Assembly (NCBI GenBank): GCA_003194525.1
Contig: NBIV01000105.1
Location: forward strand, 179,210 to 243,209
DNA: 64,000 nucleotides
Direction: 5' to 3'
Source of the DNA: Gracilariopsis chorda
Lineage: Eukaryota > Rhodophyta > Florideophyceae > Gracilariales > Gracilariaceae
Of this stretch, positions 10,192-18,789 are shown in pieces. The translations under genes were made by a program, and so were the position numbers. Below the pieces are notes generated by a model. That model did not search any database and had not been told where the DNA came from. It saw only the letters and a program-made list of their open reading frames with translations. Position 1 is the stretch's first letter; each line of letters opens with the position of its first letter.

Positions 10192-11886
10192 GACGAGGAT
10201 GCTGACTTTGACGAACTACTCGCATCGCGAGATGAATCTGAGAACCCGTTACCGGGAAACTTTGTACCGGTATCACCGGAAGAAATGATTCGAGAACAAT
10301 TCGGCGACCCATTCTGTACGAGGATTCGTGCCCGTCTTAACGGTGTTGAAGATCTCCCTTTCAGGGTAAACGACAAAGGCTACCTCGTAAGGAAGGTCGA
10401 AGCCCGCCCACAGATTGTGGTACCTCATTGCCTGCAGTCGCGGGTGTTACATCTATCACACTAAGTCCCCATTGGAGGTCACCCAGGTGGGAGGAAACTC
10501 TACCTAACCCTGCGAAGGGATTTCTATTGGCCCGCCATGGCGGTGGATTGCTATGCAACTGTGCGGTTCTGTAGCGAATGCGCGAAGAATCGCGTCAAGC
10601 TCCGCAAAAATGCGAAGAAGATGAAACTATTCCCTGCAAGGGCGCCACTCGAGTTTATCGCGATCGTTATTCTCGGACCACTACTCACCACGAAACGTGG
10701 AAACAAGTTTCTACTTGTCATTACCGACCGCTTTTCTAAGCTGGTACGGACTGTCCCTCTTCGGAGGATAACCGCTCTCACGGTGGCCCAGGCTCTGGTC
10801 ACGCACTGGATTTTCGTCTACGGCCCCCCTGTGGAGGTGCTCTCCGATAACGGGAAACAGTTCGTGAGCAAGTTCTTCCAGGATGTTTGTCGCATCCTGG
10901 ATGTCAAGAACTTGTTCACGACTACCTACCACCCCCAGTGTAATGAGCAAGTTGAACGGTTTAACCGGACGTTACTCGCGGCGTTACGTTTCTACGTCGC
11001 AGACCACCCAAAGAACTGGGACATGTACGCTGATGCGGTAACCTACGCGTACAATACGCAGGTACACCGGACTACCGGAGTTTCGCCTTTCGAGTTGGTT
11101 CTATCTAGAACACCCCCGCCTGTGGCGCTGGAACCCCAAGCTACCTTGGACAATTTCCAATCTGTGGGTATCTACTGGCAGCAATGGAAGCAATGGCTTT
11201 CCAAGCTGGTCCCCGCTGCGCGGAAGTCTATGGCACGGGCCCAAGCCGCTTACAAGCGGGATTTTGATGCTCGCTTGCGAGGGAAACTGTCCCCGATTCG
11301 GGCGAATAACTACGTCTTCATCAGGAAGGAGTACTACAACCCGGAACGGGAGAAGCGCCATAAACTCTCGCCTGTGGCGGATGGACCATTCAAGGTCATC
11401 TCTGTGAACACCGACACTGTCGTGGTAGAGATGGGCGACACGCACAAACGGATTTCCCGTGATCGTGTTGTCCTTGCCCCTCCTCCCTCGTCAGAGGTAC
11501 CCCTGGATCCAGGCAACCCCGTTTCTACGGACTCTGCAACACCAGAATCATCCGAGAGTACTAGGCCTACGGTACTACCACACCCCAGCCGGGGACTCTC
11601 AGACCTACCGACCCTGTCGGACTCACTGGCTCAGCCGGGTAATTCGGGCCTCTCAGCGCCCGTCCCTACCACGCCGGCCCCACTGGCGCGCATTTATACC
11701 CACCAAGCGGGGAATTTTATCCCTTATCCCGCCGCTCCGTCTAAGGAGGGGGAGGAAAACACTCGTTTTCGAGGAACGATATCGCCGTCACAACGGGAAA
11801 CACACCGTAACATACGGAATACTGACCGTGGAGCACGGAGTATGTCACACGGCACTAATCCCCCGTTCCCGGGCAGTCCTGTGTAA
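10192..11886 (+). pseudogene. integrase of Element 1
   Basis: The zinc-binding HHCC region spans about 10435-10590 (HLSH, GGHPGG, CSECAKNR) and is broken by TAA at 10462-10464. In the catalytic core the first Asp of the DDE triad is replaced by Val (GTT at 10666-10668, in FIAIVILGPLL). The second Asp (VLSDNGKQF) and the Glu (NEQVERFNRT) are kept. A C-terminal GPF motif (DGPFKVI) is present near 11380-11400. A TAA at 11884-11886 precedes the linker in the same frame. The enzyme would insert cDNA into the genome; this copy is inactive twice over. The decayed relative at 49380 keeps the Asp, so the Val is a derived change. Confidence 0.85.
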
Positions 11887-13072
11887 CAGGACCCAGACGC
11901 GCAGGCCCCGAAAAAGCGGCAAATACACCGTTTGTCACGGGAAAACGAGAAACCTCCCTCCAATACCGCAGCAGCGGAAATGCAATCGCCCGATCCATCT
12001 CCGGAGGCATCGCCACAAACGCGGGAAATATACCGTGCTACACGGGAAGTTGAAGCGCAACTACCGCACACCCTTGTCAGGGAAGGATCCCCGATACGGG
12101 AGTATGGTGACGATTGCCCCCAATCCCCTGGGCAGAGCGATGCATCGAAGCCACCATTGGCGGAAGCCCCCGCGGAAGCGGTTCAATTAGGTCCAGCAGA
12201 CCCGCGCCCCACGGAGAAGAGGCGCCCAGATACGCCAGCCTCACAGGGAAGTACCCACACCCCTCTTGGGGAAAATGGCAGCCAAGCCACAGTCGAAGCT
12301 TCAGGCCCTGGCGCGCAAGCGCCGGAAACGCCTCCCGTTGTTGATGGAATCGGAGCCCCCGCTCCGGGGAATAATTTGCGCCAACCCCCGCAACGCTGCG
12401 GCGAAGAACCGAGGAACTCGGGAAAAACGCGCGCCATCGCACGCTCGAAACCGGTCGTACCGGACGCTGCTCCTCCTCATGGAGATGGTGCACCGCGCTT
12501 AGCGCCAATTCCCCTGAAAAGGGTGTCATCTGCACCTGCCTGGCGCCCCCAAAGGGGAATTTTGACCAAAATACCGGTGTACCGGAGGTAGCCCCAGGCA
12601 ACCCGTCAGTAGCCGGGGACACCACGGGGTCGCCGGAACGTATGGTGCAGAACGCTCGTGCACCTGGCAGGGAGGCGGAACGCTTACCAATCACCGTGTC
12701 GCACGGGACCCCGCAGAGGATGTCAGTAACGCCGTTCCCGCATACGCAGCAAGGACCCCGCAAGCTCGCGGTTCGTAAAGAAGACCGCACTCGCGGAGTT
12801 CAAGTCCCCCGCCGACTGGCGGTTCGCCCGGCCTACTGTGAAGACGGGAACAACGACACCCCTCTGGGGAATGACTTGCCGGTGAGAACCGTGACGCCAC
12901 ACACCCTCTTGAGGGATATTTTCCCGCATGAGCAGCGGCCACTAGGACAGCGCACGGCAACGCCGGAGACATCGCCGACAACCCGGATGGGGGCAACATA
13001 CCGCGCAGCGGGCAACCCTCGCAAGGGAGTACAACCACCACCCGGCACGGCCGTCAGGTCTACGAAGGAGAG
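11887..13072 (+). pseudogene. Pro/Arg-rich linker between integrase and chromodomain
   Basis: After TAA at 11884 the pol frame stays open to TAG at 12589-12591. Sense appears to shift to the frame open to 13082, and then to the chromodomain frame. The product is low-complexity, rich in Pro, Arg, Ala, Gly and Thr, with no fold I recognise. Together with the end of the integrase ORF (from about 11570) it separates the integrase GPF motif from the chromodomain by about 490 codons. A related relic at 50150 has only about 60. The stretch is packed with small palindromes such as CCGG-tcgta-CCGG. Confidence 0.5.
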
Positions 13073-13297
13073 TTCGTGGTAGACCGACTTGTCAGACACA
13101 CCTGGGACCAGGATGGTATTCTACAATACCGCGTCCGCTAGTACGGGTACGACCCCAGTGGGGATACGTGGGAGCCAATTGAACACCTCCCACGATCGCA
13201 GGTCGTGCGATACCACCGTCAAACGGGAACTGCAGCCCCAGCCACGCTGGTTATTGCCCAAGTTCGGTCACGTTGCCGCCCGAGTGGAGGGCCGTAA
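13073..13297 (+). pseudogene. chromodomain of Element 1, in-frame TAG
   Basis: The frame reads FVVDRLVRH...GILQYRVR-stop-YGYDPSGDTWEPIEHLP, which matches the chromodomain consensus: V-x-x-I/L-x-x-x-R, Y-x-V-x-W-x-G-Y, then D-x-T-W-E-P. The TAG at 13139-13141 stands where the aromatic-cage Trp (TGG) normally is, a one-base G-to-A change. Chromodomains on chromovirus integrases steer insertion to modified histone H3. Here the frame ends with TAA at 13295-13297. The domain is short but its motif is clear. Confidence 0.75.
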
Positions 13298-13457
13298 GAA
13301 AGGATAGCAAGAGAACGTCCCCCCAAGACGGGGAATTCTAATTGAAAATCACCGTGCGAGACGGGAAATTTTATCTAGTGGAGCAGCAAGCTCCATACTA
13401 CACTACACTAACTGGCATAACCAGGGAAAGAAGAACCAGGAAACTGGACTAGAGGTT

Positions 13458-15245
13458 TCACTCACCCCCATCGTCCGGGGCGTAACCACCAGCGAGGCGG
13501 TAGGCCGACGCGTCCGCCATGGTGGTGACATCCCCCGATACCTCGGCAGCGCTCAGACCGGCGCCCCGGAGAAAATGTGCGATGATCTCGTTTTCATTCG
13601 CCGTTACCCCGCTGGGGATAGAAGGTCCGGCACTTGCCGCCGAAGGGTCAGCAGCCGGCTCGGCCGGAGATACTCCCTCTGGGAAAGCTTCCGCGCTAGC
13701 GCCGGTATCCTCTATGTCCATCTCCCCGGGTACTTCCGGTTCGTTATCGGCCATTGGTTCATCCCTGCCGTATGCGCGGTAGTAGTCGTCAGAATCGACA
13801 TACCCAACAGGGTGGTCTTCCGGCACATGCCGGGGCGTATCGCGAAGCTCGCGCGCCTCCTCGGAGGAAATTTCCCGGAACTCCCAGGGGTCGAAGTAGA
13901 TAAAATCCCCCGCAAGGGCGGTGTTTCTACCGAGTCCTGGACCACCGGTGTTACCACTACCGCCGTTCAGACGACCGCTTTGCTCCAGCGGGACCTCACT
14001 CCAGCTAACGCTGTCGATGTACCCAAGTAATTGGAGGACCTCTTCATTGTTGGCCTGGCCCCCAAGGGGGATGCGAAGATCCAAATTGCGGATCGCTGCC
14101 CGCACACGCGGTGGAAGGAACCAGAGATGAAACTGGTCGTACGCCTCGTTGAGGATATAAGCCGCAGCGCGGGCCGCCCACTCCGTAACCACTACGGACC
14201 ACAACCCCGACCGGAGATCCTGCATGAGCAGCGAACCGAGGTACGTAAGTACCGGCGGTAGTTCTATGTAGCACCCCCGGCAGGCTTTATGGAAGTTCCA
14301 CCACTCGAGGAGTGCTACATACCGACCTAATCGGTGAGGCCGCGCAATCCGCTCTATCTCCACGTTCTGATACGGGATGAAATACCCGAATCGGGATCGC
14401 CAACGCCGCTCGAGGCGGATGAAGTTTTGGAGAAAGTAGGACCGGTATTGTCGGGGAAGATACCTGACCTCCGCCCGAATAATCGGTCGCTCCCAACAAA
14501 GGGCTTCTTGCCGCGCTGCGGAGAAATTCCTCCAAGCGAGGGTCTCGAGGCGGAACAGGTTCTCGCCGTACCCAATCTCCCCGCGAGTGCGGAAGTGGCT
14601 AACGTCGAAGCCAAACTCCGGTGGGACCGGTACATCAAATGGAGCCCGGCTCTGCCGTTGGTATGCCATGCGCGTCAACGCTGTCTGCGCCGTAGCGACG
14701 GTCTCGCCCGAATTTCTTCGGAGGTGGTGACGCGGAATCGCAATCCGGTGACGCCAATCCCACGATGTGGTGACTGCTCTGGGCAGATCCCCCGGAAGGG
14801 TGTCTGAGCCATGCGCATAAGCGGTGACTAATCCCTCATTGAGGACAGCGACCGGGTGAAACCACGGGGCAAGGCGCAGGCGCGACGCGTGATTCCGATT
14901 CATCGGGTTGAGCCCCACCAGGGTGTTGTAGGTTGGCCAGTTGGACACCGGAGTGGTTCCGGAGGGCACCACCGAAGGTGGTAGTGCGAAGGGATGGTCG
15001 GCTGCAGCAGCCATATTCCCCGGTTGTACCGGATGTCGATCGCCCTGAGGCAGGGGAACTGACCGGAAACCGGTGGTGTATCGACCGAGAAGTCTCGGAG
15101 GTTGGCTGTGGTTGTTGATGTTGTTGCCGTTGTTCATTTCTCCCTTGTCGAGGGTGGCTGTTGTTGTCGTTTGTGCGCTTGGTGACTCTGATGCAAAGGG
15201 ATTTACCGGAGAACCGGAGACAGAGCAAGCGTTTTTATCACCCAT
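13458..15245 (-). CDS. antisense 595-aa ORF of Element 1, unknown function
   Basis: An intact ORF with ATG at 15243-15245 reads opposite to gag-pol, between the chromodomain and the 3' LTR. The first 130 residues are Ser/Thr/Asn/Pro-rich. A central region (residues about 130-400) is rich in Arg, Trp and Tyr and looks folded, with a helix-rich stretch ending FLPPRVRAAIRNLDL. The last 150 residues are acidic and Pro/Ala-rich. I see no signal peptide or clear membrane helix, so an envelope role is not supported. It is the only long Element 1 ORF free of breaks. Antisense ORFs are known in some plant gypsy elements (Grande, RIRE2), with unclear function. A decayed homologue is at 48059-48933. Confidence 0.65.
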   Translation of the reverse strand: MGDKNACSVSGSPVNPFASESPSAQTTTTATLDKGEMNNGNNINNHSQPPRLLGRYTTGFRSVPLPQGDRHPVQPGNMAAAADHPFALPPSVVPSGTTPVSNWPTYNTLVGLNPMNRNHASRLRLAPWFHPVAVLNEGLVTAYAHGSDTLPGDLPRAVTTSWDWRHRIAIPRHHLRRNSGETVATAQTALTRMAYQRQSRAPFDVPVPPEFGFDVSHFRTRGEIGYGENLFRLETLAWRNFSAARQEALCWERPIIRAEVRYLPRQYRSYFLQNFIRLERRWRSRFGYFIPYQNVEIERIARPHRLGRYVALLEWWNFHKACRGCYIELPPVLTYLGSLLMQDLRSGLWSVVVTEWAARAAAYILNEAYDQFHLWFLPPRVRAAIRNLDLRIPLGGQANNEEVLQLLGYIDSVSWSEVPLEQSGRLNGGSGNTGGPGLGRNTALAGDFIYFDPWEFREISSEEARELRDTPRHVPEDHPVGYVDSDDYYRAYGRDEPMADNEPEVPGEMDIEDTGASAEAFPEGVSPAEPAADPSAASAGPSIPSGVTANENEIIAHFLRGAGLSAAEVSGDVTTMADASAYRLAGGYAPDDGGE

Positions 15246-15283
15246 TTTCGTCTGGGAATCCTCCGCGTCCGCGGTCGTTTTCC

Positions 15284-15300
15284 CGTCTTAGGGGGGGGGA
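15284..15300 (+). promoter_or_regulatory. candidate polypurine tract of Element 1
   Basis: A run of nine G followed by A (15291-15300) lies just after the start of the antisense ORF and before sequence with no ORF. It is the best plus-strand primer candidate in this part. If right, the 3' LTR starts at about 15301; the alternative is a TG at 15459 with no purine tract before it. Confidence 0.45.
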
Positions 15301-16135
15301 TATGAAGTGCAACGCCCTCAGGGAGGGATTCGTGGTACTTGATCCATTTCCCGATATTATCGGTTGTGTAGTGTGTATATGAACTACGCCCCACAATGGT
15401 GGGTATGCACACGTGGGACACGGTTTTGGGTCAATTGGCGGTTGGCCACAGTAGTGGATGTTGCCACGAAATGTGGAGTATTTTAGTTAATATTATTTAT
15501 TGTTTTCACACCCATTTCTGGGAAGCTAGTACTTAGTGCGACGGCGCACTGCCGTCGCACCAGTAAACCTTCCCCAACAAGGGACCCCAACCTGGGGAAT
15601 TGGCTCTAGTTGTTGCCGCTTGCGCGCGTGCTCTACTCCTCCTTGGAGGGAAACGGCGTAAACCACGGGACATCTAACCCCCTTGCACATCTAAAGAAGC
15701 CCATCCTTGGGAGTATAATTGTTCCAATCACATTGGTGTTTCGCCCTGTATAGGGAGTCCTGTCCACCGGCATTGCCGTATTTGTTCGTCGCTCTCGCGA
15801 CTCACCCTCGCCCACTCTTCCTCCTTTTCCTTTCACTCTTCTCCTTTCCCCCTTTCAGGGTAGTACATCCCGCTACCCGCGGCCCTCGTGTGCGCGTCCG
15901 CTCACACACCCCCAATTATGTGGAAACATACCTCTACTGAGGATCACACCCTGCTCACGCGGATACCGATTCTTCGCCGTCACCTCCCTGCGCAAGTCGC
16001 GACAGGTGTCCCTGGTCTTACAAACCGGCTTCGCCGTGACAACTCTGGGAGGGCTCTACACAACTGGGTTCACCTCGTGAGAGGAAGATCCCGAACGTCT
16101 TTCGGTGTTTTTCCACTTTGGGGCATTGCACCACA
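15301..16135 (+). repeat. 3' LTR of Element 1
   Basis: The part from about 15484 aligns with the 5' LTR, and the first ~180 bp has no partner because the 5' copy is truncated. It ends near GCATTGCACCACA, directly before gag of Element 2. The start is placed after the G-run at 15300 and is uncertain (15301 or 15459). Confidence 0.65.
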
Positions 16136-16137
16136 AA

Positions 16138-17073
16138 GTCGAAGAACCTGAAGAAGATATTCGCCTGGAAATATCGGCTAAACTGGATTATGGAGATTTG
16201 GTTGGTTCCTTGAGTCATATGGAGAACCTCTTTCAGAAAGCTGGATTCAATTGTAAGGCAAAATTCGGCCTGTTAAGAAAAGCGGTGATGGAATACGCTG
16301 ATTTAGCTCAGTTTATGGTCTTTCGTGGTGCAGAAGATTATGAAAAGTTGAAGGTTCAAGTGAAAGCCTTCGATGCTGCCAAGAAAGCAATGGATTTGCA
16401 TGTTTCATTCATGGGCCCATCGAAGCGTATTGTTCAAAAACCCAGGCCATTGGATTATTCTTCCCACCAGGGTTTGGAGTTCAAGGTTGATAAATTATCC
16501 GAACAGTTTGCAGAGCTTACTCTCATGGTTAAGAAGTCACAGGCGGAGCGCAGAAATTACGAGAAAACATGCGCCTACTGTAGGAAGCCCGGTCACTACG
16601 CGTCTCAGTGTGATGCCAACCCACACCGTGATACCAGATGTGCTAGGTGTGGAAAGCTTGGGCACTCTAAGATTGCTTGTTGGAGACGTATCAGGCCCGA
16701 AGAGACTCGAAGGGTGTCGGAAAACAGAGAGGAACAGAGAGATTCTTCGTCCGACGCACAGAAGAGGTCGGATACCGTGTCTATCGTGACTGAGAACCCT
16801 CAGAGTGCCGAAGTCGTCGCTACCACCAAGAGAAGTGCCGATGGTGAAGCGCTTCAGAAGCAGCGCCGTTCAGATGGCAGAGCGCCTATCCCTTCCTTCT
16901 TGACTCCACCTGGCTATGAAGAGAGAATCCTCCGCGCAAAGAGTCATGAGCAGAAGCAAAAGAAACAAAAAGAGAGAAAGTCCAGGAAAGAGAGCATACA
17001 GGATCATGCAAGCAAGTATAATGTTCTAACGGAGCTGGCTAATGCCTCATCTGGGCTCACGCTTGGGCAATAA
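16138..17073 (+). pseudogene. gag: gag of Element 2 (5' end missing)
   Basis: The frame enters directly from the 3' LTR of Element 1, so the first residues belong to the LTR and gag proper starts inside its coding sequence. A helical capsid-like part (about 16150-16460) is followed by two zinc knuckles, CAYCRKPGHYASQC (16570-16611) and CARCGKLGHSKIAC (about 16639-16680), both C-x2-C-x4-H-x4-C. A Lys/Arg/Glu-rich tail ends at TAA 17071-17073. The same frame continues into the protease, so the TAA is either decay or a readthrough point. Confidence 0.75.
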
Positions 17074-17754
17074 ATCCGTGGGGACGCCGATGACGCTAAG
17101 AAAGAGATTCGAAAGTTCATTAGCCGAAAAAGCAATGTCCGGCGCTCTTTTGTTGGTCCAGTTGGCAGACAGCATAGACGTCTGAAAGCGGTTCCTGTAA
17201 GGATATATGGAACTGAAACTGAAGCTTTGCTTGATTCTGGTGCTGTCCCTAACCTCATGTCTACTAAGCTGTGCATGAAGCTATCGTTGGAGCCCGAACC
17301 TACCTCAAAGAAGATCACGGTTGCTAATGGAACAAGTGCTGTATGCAAGGGTATACTTCATGATGTGCCCATTTCGTTCGGAGGCATTTCAATGCCATTG
17401 GACTTCCTTGTAATCGGAGGGCCTCCATTCGATATTATTGTTGGGTGTCCCACACTTGAGACGCTTCAGGCCTGCCTAGATCTTGGTAATCAACAAGTTA
17501 AGATGAAAATAGCTGGCAAGAGAGTGACACTTCGGTTTGACTATGCTGGCGTTGAAGTATCAGAAGGGGATGAAGGTGACACGGATGGCGACGATTTTAC
17601 GTCTGACTCCGACGCTGCTTGTGAGGAGAGCGATTCCGAGGAGGATGATGAAATGGTCGCCGCTCTGACAGGCAAGACTCAAGACGAAAGTAATGGCATG
17701 ATACCAGAATTGTACATCACCACTGAGGATCAGCATGATGAGTTGTTGTTCTAA
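17074..17754 (+). pseudogene. aspartic protease of Element 2
   Basis: The same frame as gag contains the retropepsin motif LLDSGAVPNLMS (D-S-G, about 17221-17256) and the later IIVGCPTLETL motif. An acidic spacer full of Asp/Glu/Ser (about 17560-17660) leads to RT. A TAA at 17752-17754 ends it, with RT continuing in frame. D-S-G in place of D-T-G is common in gypsy elements, so the site looks intact. Confidence 0.65.
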
Positions 17755-18789
17755 AAGCTCTCTCATGTATCAGAGAAAGAACAGAAAGAGATGAGCTCAT
17801 GCCTGAAAGAAGCTGATGTAATCGCAAGGTCACTATCAGATCCGCGCCCTGCCGATTTCCCCGTCTCACATTCCTTCGAGCTCACCGTTGATAAGCCAAT
17901 ATATTTCCATGCAAGAAGAATGTCCCCGAAGCACAATGAGTTCATTCGAAAGGGAATAGATCTCCTACTTGAATCCGGTATTATTACCCCCTCTTCGTCA
18001 GCCTGGTCGTTCCCAGTGGTCACAGCCTATAAGAAAGATGGATCTCCAAGGTTTTGTGTGGACTACCAAGAACTTAATAGGGTCATGAAAGCCGATCGCT
18101 GGCCGCCGCCTCCAATGGAGGAAATCTTTGACGAACTTGGCGGGTGTTGCGTGTTCACTACGCTCGATCTGTTTTCTGGATACTGGCAAGTGAGAATGTC
18201 TGAAGAATCCAAAGAGATGACCAATTTTGTTTGCAGGTATGGGACTTTCATGTTCGAAGTCATGCCTTTTGGTCTAATGAATGCTCCCTCTACCTTTCAG
18301 CGGATGATGGACCATGTTCTCAGAGTTCTGCCGTTTGTGAGAGTCTATATTGATAACGTGGTTATCTTCTCTAAGAGCCTGGAAGAGCATAATGTTCATC
18401 TGAAGGTAGTGCTGGAACGCATTAGTAAGCACAGCCTTAAGCTTAAGTTGTCAAAGTGTTTCTTTGCACTCCCGAGAATATCTCTTCTTGGACATGTCAT
18501 TGATTCTAGTGGGGTATCTGTGGACTATTCAAAGATTGAGAAGATACAGGACGCCCCAATCCCTAGAACTACGACAGAGCTAAGGTCATTTCTTGTATTG
18601 GCAGGGTACTATCGCCGATTCATCAGAGGCTTTGCGGAGAAATCTTCAGCTCTTCACAGTGCTACATCTGGGACCAGAACTCTGACATGGACGGATGAGA
18701 TGCTTAATGCCTTTCATGGTTTGAGGAAGAAGCTGACAGAGCCCCCATTGTTGTCATTTCCAGACTTTGAAAAGCCTTTCATTGTGTAG
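17755..18789 (+). pseudogene. pol: reverse transcriptase of Element 2 (catalytic box altered)
   Basis: RT motifs appear in order: SSAWSFPVV, FCVDYQELNRV, FTTLDLFSGYWQV, MPFGLMNAPSTFQ, then YIDNVVIFSK. The catalytic box is YIDN (18346-18357), with Asn (AAC 18355-18357) for the second Asp, which should abolish polymerase activity. The thumb motifs (LLGHVI, FLVLAGYYRRFI) follow. TAG at 18787-18789 falls just before the RNase H Asp (NDAS). Confidence 0.85.

Larger units (their letters stand above)
4619..16135 (+). mobile_element. Element 1: Ty3/gypsy LTR retrotransposon (chromovirus-like), GC-rich
   Basis: Two direct LTR copies (4619-5267 and within 15301-16135) flank, in order: gag with a CCHC knuckle, aspartic protease, RT, RNase H, integrase, a long low-complexity linker, a chromodomain and an antisense ORF. 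RT-RNase H before integrase defines Ty3/gypsy; the C-terminal chromodomain defines a chromovirus-like lineage. Protease to linker lie in one frame (7564-12591) broken by TAA 8041, TAG 10189, TAA 10462 and TAA 11884. The copy cannot be autonomous. The shared LTR parts differ at roughly 5 percent of positions by eye, with a pyrimidine-rich stretch more diverged. No target duplication is found because the left end is lost. It interrupts gag of Element 2. Confidence 0.85.

Noticed and set aside
13458-15245. Calling the antisense ORF an envelope gene.
   Set aside because: No signal peptide, membrane helix, Cys pattern or cleavage site is visible, and it reads in the wrong direction for a normal env.
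7564-18789. Reassigned stop codons (TAA/TAG read as an amino acid).
   Set aside because: Aligned positions expect different residues (Trp in the chromodomain, an aromatic after ILGCD), elements also end at these codons, and other pseudogenes here contain TGA as well. Ordinary decay explains them.
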